Positions 25,575-37,184 of a stretch of 64,000 nucleotides of DNA are shown here, piece by piece (within the stretch, counting starts at the first letter, position 1; the number at the start of each line of letters is the position of its first letter). Origin of the DNA: Hydnum rufescens UP504. Its lineage: Eukaryota > Basidiomycota > Agaricomycetes > Cantharellales > Hydnaceae. The translations under genes were made by a program, and so were the position numbers. The stretch is taken from positions 62,001 through 126,000 of the forward strand of contig MU128931.1 of assembly GCA_014904985.1 (NCBI GenBank). The letters run 5' to 3'. Below the pieces are notes generated by a model. That model searched no databases and had not been told where the DNA came from. It was given only the letters and a program-made list of their open reading frames with translations.

Positions 25575-25832
25575 AGAGGTGGCCTTTATGAAATGCGCAG
25601 AAAGTTTGTACCACTGCTGATAATATGAGCCTAGTAGGCTGAGATAGATAGGGGGTTCGTCTGCGAGAGTGAGGAGCCCGCCAGGGGTCAAAACTAGAAG
25701 CGGGATCAGAGAGTAGGATTCTTCAGGGAGGGTATATACGACGATGGTTTCTAGTGCTGGTTGTAGCCCGCTGCAATGACTTGGGCTGGAGGGTTCTGAC
25801 TTTGATCCCGGGCGCAACTTAAGCAGTACTCA

Positions 25833-27530
25833 TTATTTATTTATTTTCTGAACATCATATTGTAGCTCCAAGGCATCCCCGGTGAACCCCCAAGGCGCTA
25901 AGAGGCATTTTCCAACGCGTCCAGCTTCAAAATCGGCATAGACGGCCTTCACTTCCTCGTCATGCATTCCAACAACTTTGTCAATTAACCCTGCATCCCC
26001 ACCAACGCTTCCGAAAACATCCTGGTGTCGCACAAGCACATCGAGGGCATACGGATGCAGGGCCCGCACAGGACAGCGCCCAAAGCTGAGTGAGACGTTC
26101 TTAGCATAGAGCTCGTCTCCTGTTAGTGGAAACACAGGGTTGGTGTGTACGCCTTCAGAGGCAGCGCCGGTGAGTCGACCTCAAATCCATTTCCGACGGG
26201 TTCACGTACCGACAGAGCTGATGACACCAAAGGGGTGAATGAGGTTGTACGACAGCTCCAGTGCAGCATTATTTCCGACAACCTATATATCGAATATTGT
26301 CAATGCTGGAATACACACAAACCCGAAACGGACCCCTAGGACAGTATGGCATCCAAAAGGGAGATTCAATTGCTTCAGAGCACCCAGTGCCTCGTCAGGG
26401 GAGACGACTAATACTGCAGGATCTCTATTATGACCAAGTTTAGCCAATATCTTCGCCCCCTTGGCTCGTCTTGCTTGATTAGGATCTATAGCTAGAACCT
26501 TGTACTTGCGTTGCATGCTGTCAAGCATATCGAGGAGACTGACTAATGCACACTACGGAGGCTTAGCTTGGTCACCGGTGACGAACGGAACGCCATGCGC
26601 ACGATTCCAACAGGTCCTAAACCGACGACAGCGCATGTGATGACTTTTTCATCATCCGAAAGCTCGGTTGGGGAATATGGCTGGTGCACAGATGTAGCCA
26701 GCATCCAAGATCCAGGAAAGGGTGTGTGATCTGGACCAATCAGAGTCTGCAAGTTGGGATGACGAAGAGCTTGAAGAGCGGCAAAATAACCCGTAGGGAG
26801 CACATCACCCAACAAGAGCAAAGACTCATCAATCACACCCCTGGTGCTGGGTAGTCTCGGCACAAGGAAAAGTGTTCCTCCAGCCTTTGGAATGCGGACA
26901 TACTGAGCCTGTGCGCCGGGCAGAGCGAGGGACCCGAACAATTTGGATTCCACACATCGTGATGAAAGTCCAATACGGCAAAAGCTAGCACATCATCTTA
27001 GACATGTGCTATGATGGAATTTGGATATTCCAGGTGACGCACTTGCATTCAGCACAGGAAGAAGTGAATGGTGAAATGATGCGATCACCAACTTTGAGAG
27101 TTGGATACAAGGCCGGCCTTTTCAGTCTAGCAGGGTCGTCATACGCTGGTCCCAACGCCACGATTTCTCCAAGAAACTCGTGGCCCATGACATATCTAGT
27201 ATTAATATGTATGGGGCGGCCGGAGCGAGGGCAGATTTAGTTGGCACACACGGCTTGGAGAAAGGCTCAAGTCCACGAAAAGCATGCAAATCGGATCCAC
27301 ACAGACCCGCAAACTGAGAGTCACATCCAAGTACTTACTTTTAGTCAGTCATGGATAGGATAAGTACGGGTAATCTCTTACATGAACCCGCACCAGCGCA
27401 TCATCTGGTTCGAGTATACTGGAGAGAAACTCGTCAGCGTACATGTGAGGACACACCACTGAGCGCACGTTGGGAGTGGCAGTGTCGTTACTTGCACTTT
27501 GAAGGGAGACACCAGGCAAACTGCTTGCAT
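25833..27530 (-). CDS. Zinc-dependent alcohol dehydrogenase (MDR family)
   Basis: Reads leftward from ATG 27530 (MQAVCLVSPFKVQVTTLPLP). It shows the catalytic zinc ligands in CGSDLHAFRGLE and VMGHEFLGEIVALG. A structural-zinc lobe with four Cys, CAECNFCRIGLSSRC, forms after removal of an intron near 26955-27010. The NAD(P)-binding region reads AVVGLGPVGIVRMAF. The C-terminus ends LQYDVQKINK, stop at 25833. At least six short introns. The family contains formaldehyde, sorbitol and aryl-alcohol dehydrogenases; the long insert after the GHE motif (DDPARLKRPALYPTLKVGDR) resembles fungal glutathione-independent relatives. Substrate is unknown. The stop codon is only about 260 bp upstream of the BCAS3-like start on the same strand. 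Confidence 0.88.
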
Positions 27531-28399
27531 TCCGATCCCCGGGCTGTGCAGCTAGGGGAAATGCCGGGGACTACACTCCATGGCTGTGCAGTTTAGATGC
27601 ACCATTCTCGTTGACACAGCTGCGCTTTCCCAGGCGATCGTTGCCTTATGAGCTCATCGTTTGACCTCACCATGTCGGGATTCACGTATACCAATTGCAA
27701 TCCAAAACACCGAGTGGGTGGCACCGGCTTGTGACCTTGCATAAGCCCTCCCAAATCGTTATGGTCCCAATTACCCCTGAAGACTTCTGCTGGGCCCAGC
27801 CGTTATATTGAACAGAGATTGGTGGCAATCCGCAAACACACAAAACGGGAGTCAGTTTCCTGCCGCCTACAGAGAGTACTCCGTCTCGGCCACCCTCCAA
27901 CGAGAGAATTTCCCTATGTTTTCCCTGAGGCCGAAGGGGAAGCCTCAAAGTGCGTCGTGAAATGGCAATGCGGGATTTGTGGAGTAGATCTGGGTCGTCT
28001 AGACTCATTGACCCAACATATGAAGCATGTACACAAAATCGGGCAGGGTTCCAACGAGATAGTTGGTGTACCCCGCCCGATGTTTGCCGATCAATGTACG
28101 GGGATAATGCTGATTCCGGGATCGTCCCAGAGCACTCAGTAGTACACGCACGCGCCTATTAGGGCCACTTCTGCTACGCCAGAAACATGCAGCCAAAGTG
28201 ACCCTTACATGTTTGCACTCATTTTTTGGCGCCGGGTCTGTATGCCGCCTTCTCCCACTCCCATACTTGTTAGCTTAAGCACACGAAGGGAAAGGAGGTA
28301 GCTCAGACACCGTGGTTAGACTACAATCGATATCGTCAATTACATATCTGGCTCCCACAGAAACCTAAACAGTAAGAACGCTGGTCGATCTCCACAATA
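27531..28399. other. Spacer between ADH start and NOP12 stop
   Basis: About 870 bp. It holds the ADH promoter on the minus strand and the weak C2H2-like open frame described separately. Nothing else recognised. Confidence 0.4.
27819..28142 (+). pseudogene. Possible gene fragment with one C2H2 zinc-finger-like motif
   Basis: An open frame with no in-frame ATG. In its middle it encodes CGICGVDLGRLDSLTQHMKH followed by VH, i.e. C-x2-C-x12-H-x3-H with plausible finger spacing. No start, no flanking exon with clear splice sites and no second finger were found. It may be a degraded piece of a transcription-factor gene, an exon of an unannotated gene, or chance. Confidence 0.25.
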
Positions 28400-30586
28400 T
28401 CACTTTTTGTTGTTGCGTTTCGACACGCTCTTGTCACTTCTTATTCGAGAAGGCTTGGCCTTGGGCTTTGGGCCCCCAACTCTCTTCGGGTTGCCTAAAA
28501 TCCCACCCTTTTTCAATTTGCGAGACTCCGCAACACCCTCCCTCTCTAACGCGTTCCTCGCCTGTTTCTTGGCCAACCTCCTGGCGATGCGGTCCGCGTC
28601 GGAAGACTTTGCGGTCCGCCTAGCTTCCTTATCCAGACCTTTAAGACGCTCTCCGAGAGAAGGATCGCCTTTAGGTATGCTAATTGCAGTGGTGACCGCC
28701 TTTGGCTTCGCAGATGACACTTTCCTTGCTCCAGCCGGAGCGGCTGGCGATTTGGGCAATGTCGACGTGGTAGTGGGGCGAGTGGTGGAGGCTTGTCTAG
28801 GTGGCTTGGAGCCCGGTTTTACTTTGCATCGTTCCACGCGAAGTTTCCGCTTGGCGAAACGAATTTTACCCTGTTCCATGGCGAGGACTTCGTCGACACA
28901 TGTCCGATCCTAGCATAAAATCACCAAACTTAAACATCGAGGGGCAACTCAAACTGAAAACGCGCAGGACTAGGACTCACGGAAAACTCGACGTAGGCAA
29001 AACCTTTTCCAAGCTGCGTGTCTTGGTCGCGCACGAGGCGAACGTGTACAACCCATGTCTTGGTTGATGCTACGGGGTCCGCAGAGGACTTGCCTTCGTC
29101 GCCTTCATCATCCTCTCCCGGTAGTCCATGCTCAGTAGTAAGAAGGGCTTCAAAGTAGGCTCGAATATCTTCTTCTTTGGACTGGAAGTCCAAGTTACCA
29201 ACGAAAATGGACCTGCGCGGGTCCAGATGGCCGGTTCCTCCCCGCTTGCTCACGCCGGCAGCCGTACCGCCTACATGGTCGACGCGAAGGGTGCGTTCCA
29301 TATAGACGACACCATCGCATTTCTTCACAGCCAGCTTGGCAGCTTCGTATGGATCGAATATTGGGGGGACATTCAGCGAACGATTTGGCGCTGGGTGTGC
29401 GAACACGACGTAAGCATGAACCGCATCAGCCCCTTCGTGGAATTCGCCTTTTATAAAAGCGATGCGTTTCTTCTCCGCTGGATCGAGGTACACTTTTCCA
29501 GAGCCGGGCCGCTCGGCAACTTCGTCCTCCTGAGACCGCCATTCGGCCGCACGACTTTGCTGACGCAACTGTTTTGTTGATAGTCCTGTACTGGCGGGCG
29601 GTCGGGCATCTTTCTTCTGGGACCCAACTTTGTGTTTGTTATCGTTGGGGGCTTCGGCCTCATCACTGGATTTGGGAAGTTCTGCAGTGGGGTTTTTGAA
29701 GGCCACGGAGCGGAAGCGTGTAGATTCAATCTTGGCGCCAGGAACATTCGAAAGTATGAGTCGAGTGAGACCCTTGAGGGCAGACTAAACGGACAACAAA
29801 TGGGGTGGCAGTCATTCAGAGAAGAGTTTCGGGTAACGAATGAGAGTGTTGTGTACGGACTTTTGTTTTTGCGGCTTCCACAGGAAGGTTCCCAATAAAT
29901 ATGGTACGTGCATCGCGTTGTTCTCTGGTCTCGCCTTCTGGGACGAATCGCTTTTGTGACGAGGCCTTGGATGTGGACGTATTAGATGATTTAGCGAGGA
30001 GAGATTCATGGACGAGTGAAGTTGACAGATCAGGGTGATCACCATCACCCTCAACAGAGGGATCTGATGAGGACTCCTCTTCTGCAGGGAGTTTACCGGC
30101 CTTGGATTTTGTGGGTGACGGCTTGGTGGGGGCTAGTCTAGCATTGTGTCGGGCGATATATGCATTTTCAAGGTCGGATTGATCTTCATCAGAAGATTCG
30201 TCCAATTTACTTGGTGCCACTACAACGTCCCCCTCAACGGAAGCAGCAGGGGATATTTGGTGAGACGATGGACTGAGACGTTCCGTTGTGGTACCTAAGG
30301 ACTTCCTTCGTTTTCCCTCTCGCTCGGCCGTGGGCTCACTATACTCTTTGCGTTTGTTGGGCTTCGCTGAGGTAAGGGTAGACGGTTCGATAACTTTTGA
30401 AGCCCCAATCTACATTTGCAATACTTTAACATCCACAGTTTAACGCCGGGAAGTGTTGGAACTGACACTGTGTTTAAATATGTCATCTAACTCTTCATCG
30501 ATTGGCGCCTTCGCAGAGAGAAGCGCACTGAGAGACAATTGACTTCCGACAGTAGGCGTTTTTTCTGATAGTTTCTTGGTACCCAT
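28400..30586 (-). CDS. NOP12: Nucleolar RNA-binding protein NOP12-like
   Basis: Nucleolar protein needed for 25S rRNA processing in yeast. Leftward from ATG 30586 (MGTKKLSEKTPTVGSQLSLS); a donor lies after DDIFKHS and the next exon begins IGASKVIEPS. A long acidic/basic region (KRKEYSEPTAEREGKRRKS, LDESSDEDQSDLE) precedes the first RRM (RTIFIGNLPVEAAKTK, continued after an intron as GLTRLILSNVPGAKIESTRF). A 100-residue insertion follows, as typical of Nop12/RBM34, then YVVFAHPAPNRSL. The second RRM has RSIFVGNLDFQSKEEDIRAY and KGFAYVEFS. The tail is strongly basic (RFAKRKLRVERCK, RIARRLAKKQARN, KSVSKRNNKK), as expected for nucleolar retention. It is divergent from the ribosomal protein gene RPL10. 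Confidence 0.9.
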
Positions 30587-31418
30587 ACCGTCGTCGCAGA
30601 GAAAGGAAGGTGTGGCGGAAATAGCCTTGCTTCATGCTAATAACGATGATGTAATCGATCATCACCGTAAGCGCGCATGGCGCAGCCTTACACCGTCCTA
30701 CTCTATTCTAGATGTGCTATTGGTATCTACATAGCATGGTTCAAAGTTAGTAGATGATGTGCATGTGTTCAGTGCCGAAAGTGATTGCCTCAGGTGCGCT
30801 TTGAATGACCCCTGGCCTTGCAAGGTAACGTCATATCAATACTGCTCATTGGCCGGCTTACGCACGGCGTGGGTCAACTCGACAAAAAACAGCGTGTTGC
30901 GAATGAACGAGCCAAGGCCAAGCTAAGGTCCAATTTCTCCTGGGCGTGGGGTAGCATCGAGATGGGTACATTTGCTAACTCGTCCAGAGAGGGCCCAGTA
31001 TTTATTATATATAAGAAGAATGTGTCTCTTCGACATGCGCTGTAATTTGACCTTATACTTTACACCAGCACAAGCAGTCTCGTCAGCAGAGAATGCCAGA
31101 GATGATATGATTGATTACGTAAAGTGCTGACCTCCACACATTAATTCACCCAGGAAGTAATATGCTTCGCATCAGCGAGCGAGCGACTCTGGAATCACAT
31201 CTAAGTTGTCATAGAGCATTCGAGAGCGTTCGTGACTGTCATTGCTAATCGCAAAACTATACAGTGATGACATAATCTGCCGGAACTTACCTGTCCTTTC
31301 TGCCGTGGATCACCTTTGTAATTATAAAGGTCCACTCTCCCTTCCCGCTGTTCTTGTTTCGTCCACCCACTCACCTCAATATCAACTTAGCCTCTGTATT
31401 ACTACCGCATTGCTCACG
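30587..31418. promoter_or_regulatory. Divergent promoter region NOP12 / RPL10
   Basis: About 830 bp between two divergent ribosome-biogenesis genes, so shared control is plausible. The 60 bases before the RPL10 ATG are pyrimidine-rich (ccactctcccttcccgctgttcttg), typical of ribosomal protein leaders. No specific factor site was assigned and no other gene is visible. Confidence 0.5.
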
Positions 31419-32325
31419 ATGGGACGTCGCCCTGCATGCTGCTACCGATACTGCAAAAACAAGCCGTATCCGAAATCCAGGTACAACCGTGGTGTGCCCG
31501 ATCCAAAGGTATGCGTCTTCCCCGTTGCCCGTCTACCCTGGGTATCCCCAGTGACCGTCATCGAGTGCTCCCAGTTGTTTTTTTTTTCTGTATGCTTACT
31601 TAGACCCAATGTTTACTCTCCACATAGATCCGTATTTTCGACCTGGGTCGCAAGCGCGCAAGCGTTGATGACTTTCCTTTCTGTGCCCACCTCGTCTCTG
31701 ACGAGTATGAGCAAGTTTCATCCGAGGCACTTGAGGCTGCCCGTATTTGTGCCAACAAGTATGTAAGCAAGACATCCGGAAAGGACTCGTTCCATCTCCG
31801 CGTCCGCGTACATCCCTTCCACGTTCTTCGCATCAACAAGATGTTGAGCTGTGCCGGTGCTGATCGGTATGTTCAGCATTTTCGGCACGTTTCGGATTCA
31901 TTTCTTTCTGACTCGATGGTCCGCGATGACTAATGAAATATAGTCTGCAAACCGGCATGCGTGGTGCTTGGGGGAAGCCGTACGGCACTGTAGCCCGTGT
32001 GAATATTGGCCAAATAATCCTCTCCATCCGCACGAAGGATTCCAATGCAGCTGTCGTCATTGAGGCCCTCCGACGCGCTCGATACAAGTTCCCTGGCCGC
32101 CAGAAGATCATCGTCTCCAAGAAGTGGGGCTTCACCAATGTCAACAAGGAGGATTATCCCCAATTGAAGAATGACAAGATGGTTATCCAGTATGTAATAC
32201 CCAATTACACCTCGGCTCCGGTTCTCACTGCTTCTGTTATGCCACACAGAGATGGTGCTTACGTCCAATTTATCCGCCCTCGCGGACCTCTTGAGCAGAA
32301 TCTCAGAAACCAGCTCCGAGCGTGA
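31419..32325 (+). CDS. RPL10: 60S ribosomal protein L10 (uL16)
   Basis: Component of the large ribosomal subunit near the P site; its loading is a late cytoplasmic maturation step. Four exons (31419-31508, 31628-31866, 31944-32189, 32250-32325) total 217 codons including stop, the expected family size. Start [20 protein letters not shown] is nearly invariant in eukaryotes; [39 protein letters not shown] and [13 protein letters not shown] follow. The P-site-proximal loop region GMRGAWGKP is intact. Intron 1 is 119 nt, the longest in the gene; I looked for snoRNA C/D boxes in it and saw no convincing pair. Confidence 0.98.
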
Positions 32326-33031
32326 TTGACTGCATTTATCATCGTTCTACCCGTGCATATTTGTATCTGACGCTTTATATGAGATTCCAATCGAGATTAA
32401 TTGTCTCCAGTATTCTCGAGTCTTGCTTGCGTTTCTGCTGGCGCCTGTCGTCAACATCATAGTAAGATTGCATGCCAGTCCTCTCTCTTTCTTCTGGGGC
32501 ACTATTCTGGCGCCGCCCGTACTTCCCTCTCTATTCAGTACCATGCCTTTACTGTGGGCATCGGGTTACGGGAAAAGAGGGAAAGATTATTTGATTCATA
32601 TTCTCGTCACACTTCATCTCTTTCCTCTACTTTCGTTCTTAGTCGTCGAAAGCGAGTATTCCCCCCTCCGCGCTCTTGGTGTTGGGCGAGAGATTTGTGA
32701 TACATTACCCCTTTCCGTACATAATGGATAAAGTGACTAGATCTTAGGTGACCCCTATCATAAATGCCAGAAATTTCTATCACGCATTAACTTGTGTGAC
32801 GGCGCTTTGAACGTACGAAAAAATTGTACTGCACGGTACTGCTCATCCATAAGTAACTAGGATTGATACAAGCTTGGGTTGTACAAATGTGCGCAGAGAT
32901 GCTACCAAATAAATGAGCAACTGATCGCGAACGGGTGAAAAAAAAGGGGAGAGGAGAAGCAACGTCAATGCAAAAGGGGGTGCAGAAAGATCGAAGTCGC
33001 AGTTTACCTTATTGGTGGACGAAGGCATATG
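32326..33031. other. Convergent spacer RPL10 / PDK
   Basis: About 700 bp between the 3' ends of two convergent genes. The open frame at about 32423-32731 begins at a non-ATG codon and has no motif, so it was not called. Poly-A/T tracts near 32938-32945 fit 3' ends. Confidence 0.5.
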
Positions 33032-34885
33032 TCATTGAAGAGGCTCTCGGCTGCTCGAAAGGCGATTGAGATGGATGTACACGTCAGTGCCGTATCCCTC
33101 CATCGATATGAGACGCAGATCGCCTCCAAAGTATCGCGCATACTGGATATCCCACAAAAGCACGGTCAGAACATCAGACTATCATCCAGGACTTAAGCAA
33201 GAAAAAAGAGTGCACTCACCAACCGTGATAGCGGTAAGCCATATCCAAATCCAGCCATGGGCGCTTTAAAGTCGCTCGACTGGAAATCCTGATCGATTCC
33301 CTGGCTCTGCATCGTCGTATACATATACGTCCATATCAGGGGTATCGCGCTTCGCGGAATACCACCCCCTTCATCGCTAATTTTTATAGTGATGTCCTCT
33401 TTGCCTTCGACGACGACGACTTTGATAGGGGGAAGTTTTGACTCGTCGGATGTCCCGTATAATTCGACGACTGCGCGGAGCGAGTTTTTTAACAGCTCAA
33501 ACATGATATGAGACCTTAGGAGTGAACTTTGAATAGTCGAAGCCAGGGGATGACGACGTCCCCAACTCACAAATGTCCTGGCACGTACGGGAAACTTAGA
33601 TTTTTTGGACAGATGAGCTGCACAGGAGGTCCTTTGAACATGGCATAGTGTTCCTCACACACAAACCGGGCATTTTCGATGGCCTCATGCGCAATATCAT
33701 GCACATTCTATGGAAATTAGTGATAGGCCACCGGCCGAGTCAAAAAGCTGAGAAAAGAGAAAAAAAAGTGCGGAACGCACAGTATTGGTACAAATAATGC
33801 CAACATAATCTTCATGAGATTGCAGTGTGTTCAAAGCAATGTCTAGTTGGCGAGAAGTTAGTTTCGGTGTGTCGCAGGGAAGATTTAGAACGCACGCTGG
33901 CCAATCAGGAAGCGGATTCCAATACGTGACATATAAAAACGGTCCAGCCAGCGTTGCACGTCCATACCAATTGTGGAAACATTTCTGGAACGCTTCCAGT
34001 CTAGAATACCTTGCGCAACGGTAGTGACGGTAGGGTCGTGCCGTCGTTTGATGTTATTAATGAGCTTTGTGAATTTAGCGTTATATTCATACACCGATGG
34101 CGGGTAAATAACGTCTCGCGGTGTACCGGCATAGTACCTAGAAAAATGGGGCCACATTAAGATAGAAATTATTTGCATAATCCAGCAACGAACCTCCGTT
34201 CGATGGGTATTCGGAATTTACCATTATTGATATGTTGTCCTTCAAAGTAAGTGGTCGTAGAACTTGCATTGGACCCATTTATTGAAGGGGCCGCCTGCGA
34301 ACTTAAGAGTTTATGCATGCTGGGGTTTGGAACAGATTCTGGAAGGTGCTGGGTGGCCGATTTTTTGTTCGCAACGCTATATAAGACCGAGTACAATTCT
34401 GGCGGTGGGGTGTAGGGCGGAAAGTCGATCAGTTCCTATCATTGGATTGGATTGTCAAAGGGATTCAGGAACATTGACTTGCTGGAAAGATGAGGCATAT
34501 ACCTGGAAGGATTGAGCATACCATTCTTTGACTTTGATAATCGAGGGCATTTCGCTGAGATGGTGTGGAAGCTCGTCCAGTTCCTTAACCCGATGAGCCA
34601 ATCTCACAGGCAATTCCTCTACCAACATATGCCTGGTCCATGCTTGAAACGAGTACAAAAGGCAATGGGGACTTACCCGATAGGAACCGACTTGCTTGTA
34701 AGAGCGTGCCTTGAGAAGGATTCTGGCCAAAGAGCACCATCTGTTGTAGAGAGACTAAATGGCCTTATGAGTCGGAGAATACTTCTACTATATGACTATG
34801 AGAACATACTGCCGGTCTGTGGGAATGCAGCAAAGTGATGTATCTTCTCCCATAGATGGGGGGAAATTCGAAACATCCCGGCCAT
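33032..34885 (-). CDS. Mitochondrial protein kinase, PDK/BCKDK family
   Basis: Phosphorylates and inactivates a mitochondrial 2-oxoacid dehydrogenase E1 (pyruvate or branched-chain). Leftward from ATG 34885 ([20 protein letters not shown]). The second exon, entered at the acceptor ccatttag, restores [20 protein letters not shown]. An intron then joins LLQASR to [20 protein letters not shown]. Later blocks are [34 protein letters not shown], the histidine region [19 protein letters not shown], the N box [16 protein letters not shown], the G boxes DEGGGIP and [20 protein letters not shown], and [11 protein letters not shown] near the C-terminus. Kinase and ATP-binding residues all look intact. 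About nine exons. A Ser/Thr-rich insertion ([19 protein letters not shown]) interrupts the N-terminal helical domain. PDK versus BCKDK cannot be settled by eye. Confidence 0.92.
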
Positions 34886-35185
34886 CGCGAATGAGGAAAT
34901 GGGAGCTAGGCAGGATAAGAGCTAAATAAAGCACAGCGTCGCTGAACTACTCTACGAGCCACGGTGAGCTGGGGCGCAGAAACTTGAATCGTAGATGGGT
35001 GACCAGGAAAAGACGGGGGATCAAAGACGGGGATCGGATAACTATTCCACCGGAGTCAGTTTCTTATGGGCCTTGGCGCGTGACTATGACACCCCTTGGC
35101 CCGGGACTCGCCGTCCCTCCACTAAACAAGGATACACACTTGGGCCAGCATCGGCTACACCCGTTCGAAACACAGTGGATACCGA
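34886..35185. promoter_or_regulatory. Divergent promoter region PDK / STN1
   Basis: 300 bp between the start codons of the PDK-type kinase gene (-) and STN1 (+). No coding motif; both promoters must fit here. No individual element assigned. Confidence 0.45.
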
Positions 35186-37090
35186 ATGGACTTGCGGGCA
35201 TACACGAAGCAAGAGGCCAGAGAGTATGTCTGCAGGCCAGGTATAATTGCCCCCTGCTGGAATAGCGATGTACTCAGTCTGGTCCCAGCCTTTAATGGTA
35301 TGTCTTCCTGCTCTTTTAACTTGGCAGAACCAACAGCTGTATCCAGACATCGATGCCTGGTATCTCGGTAGCACGCCGGTGCGTTTCATCAAACTGGTTG
35401 GGATCATCGTCGGAGTAGATCAGTGGGATAACGAGAACAATTACCGTACCAGTCATTTCAGTAAGACTTCATGAGCCATAAATTTGTGTATTTCGTTTCG
35501 TATTGGCTCAACGTGCAACTTCCTCTAGTTGATGATGGGACAAGAGTTTTAGAGTGTCATGAGACCATCACGAAGGCACAACCCATTCAGCCATCGCATC
35601 CTTCAGCTATTCCTCGCGTCATCGAGCCTATAACACCACCCCGGCGATTCAATGTCGGCGCAGTCGTTCGCATCATTGGGACTGTACAATCTAAGAAAGG
35701 CTCAAAGGAACCGGGGTATAGTCGTCAAGTCACGTTACAATCGATAGAGGAATTATTGGACTTGCGGGAAGAATGCTTCCATTGGCAAGAAGTTCACGAT
35801 CTACACATAAACCAATACTCGAAGTCGTTTTCCGTCCCTCCGCCCCCTGTTCTTCCCGTCCAACCTTTACTCACAACGCCGTCGCGCGGACGTAATCGTG
35901 TGCAAGATCCTGAATCGCCTACTTTCTCTCGATCATCCGTTGTATCATGTTCTTCGCCTATACAAGCGTCCGACGATGTACGTCTTCTTTTGACATCCAC
36001 TGCCACATCCGTTCTCTTAGTTTTGACCATTACATCGCAACAGGCGTCCTCTGGCGATCTTATTCATCCATCCCTCATACGGTCACGAGATCTCACTGCG
36101 AAGACCTTTGGGTACTACCTTAAATACTACATGACACACGAGGACTTTGACCCAACGTCAAAAGATCCAGAAGATACATCCGATTCTGCAACTCCAACTC
36201 AGAAACGTTTACGGAACAACACCACATATCTGAAACCTTCATTTGACCGTCCGGGATTTACCCTCGAGTATCTTCGCAATGCGCCCGATCTACGGTATCT
36301 TTCCCGCCGCATCGTGCTCGCTGAAGCCAAACGGAGAGAACGGGAGATACGCAAGGTGGAGAAGGATAAACTACGCGAGACTCAACTTCAAGAGTCTGGG
36401 AGTACGAGCCATCGCCTTCACCGGCAGTCCAGTCAATCGAACAAGCATGTTTCTGGCTCATCAACTTCGTCCTCGAGGCGGAAAGCACCTCCTATCAAGA
36501 TTACCGCGGCTTCTCTTACGCACAAGATGAAGAAACTTTTCGAAGTGACAATACGAAGTCTTTATCGGGAAGGCGAAGTAATCGTCGTCCCTGGGCCAGG
36601 ACGAAAATGGCACAAGCAATCGCCCGCGCCGGATTCTCAATTGCCTTATCCTGCTCGACTGGGGCGCTTCCGTTTGTGGAGCGATCCTCCTGTACAACGG
36701 ACACCCTCCACGCTTGCGGACCCTTTTGGCCCGAGTATCAATACGACCACCCCATCTGCAAATGCTAGCAAACGAACCCAAGCCACCAATGAATATGACG
36801 ATCTAATTGACGAAGATCCCTCGTCGCCGCCTGGCATGTACGAAGAATGTTATCTACCCCTCACTCCCGAACTGCTCTCCCACAAGATCAAAGATATTGT
36901 CCGCACCCACTCCTTCCGTAGTGCACAAAATCCCCTATCAACCGTCACCCTAGATCGGATGATGGCAGTTCTTAAGCAGGACGAGATGTGGTCTCGCGTT
37001 GGGCAGTGGAGCGTCGTGGACAGCCTGTCGCTTTTGGCTGCTCAGGATCAGATATGGGAAAAGCTTCCCGGTCACTGGGTTCCTCTATAA
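35186..37090 (+). CDS. STN1: Telomere-capping CST complex subunit STN1
   Basis: OB-fold protein that partners TEN1 to cap telomeres and recruit polymerase alpha-primase. From ATG 35186 (MDLRAYTKQEAREYV) the exons give IAPCWNSDVLSL, then LYPDIDAWYLGSTPVRFIKL followed by the first OB strands VGIIVGVDQWDNENNYRTI. After the intron at about 35459-35528 come DDGTRVLECHETI and RFNVGAVVRIIGTVQSKKGS, with VTLQSIEELLDLREE closing the OB fold. A long low-complexity linker (Ser/Pro, Arg/Lys) leads to a C-terminal winged-helix-like segment (VTLDRMMAVLKQDEMWSRVG, DSLSLLAAQDQIWEKLPGHW). The ELLDLREECFHW-type motif fits fungal Stn1. The donor of the first intron is uncertain: only gtcccag after SDVLSL keeps the phase. 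STN1 is poorly conserved, so identity rests on the OB-fold block and architecture. Confidence 0.82.
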
Positions 37091-37184
37091 ATTTCAGCTA
37101 ATTTAGCCTGTATTGCTGCTCCGGGTATATTGCTGTATGATACCAGATACATAATGAATACTGTCGAATTATTACAATCCATTA

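Noticed and set aside
25575..25817. Extension of the BCAS3-like gene upstream to 25817
   Set aside because: The frame is open but contains no ATG until 25574, and the ADH gene ends only 16 bp further upstream.
31509..31627. Possible intronic snoRNA in RPL10 intron 1
   Set aside because: The intron is unusually long for this gene, but I could not find paired C/D boxes or an H/ACA fold.
32423..32731. Hydrophobic plus-strand frame downstream of RPL10
   Set aside because: Starts at TTG, has no motif, and falls where the RPL10 3' UTR should be.
34455..34730. Continuous frame reading through the PDK intron ([14 protein letters not shown]...)
   Set aside because: Open by chance; only removing the gttcct...accag intron yields the conserved [20 protein letters not shown].
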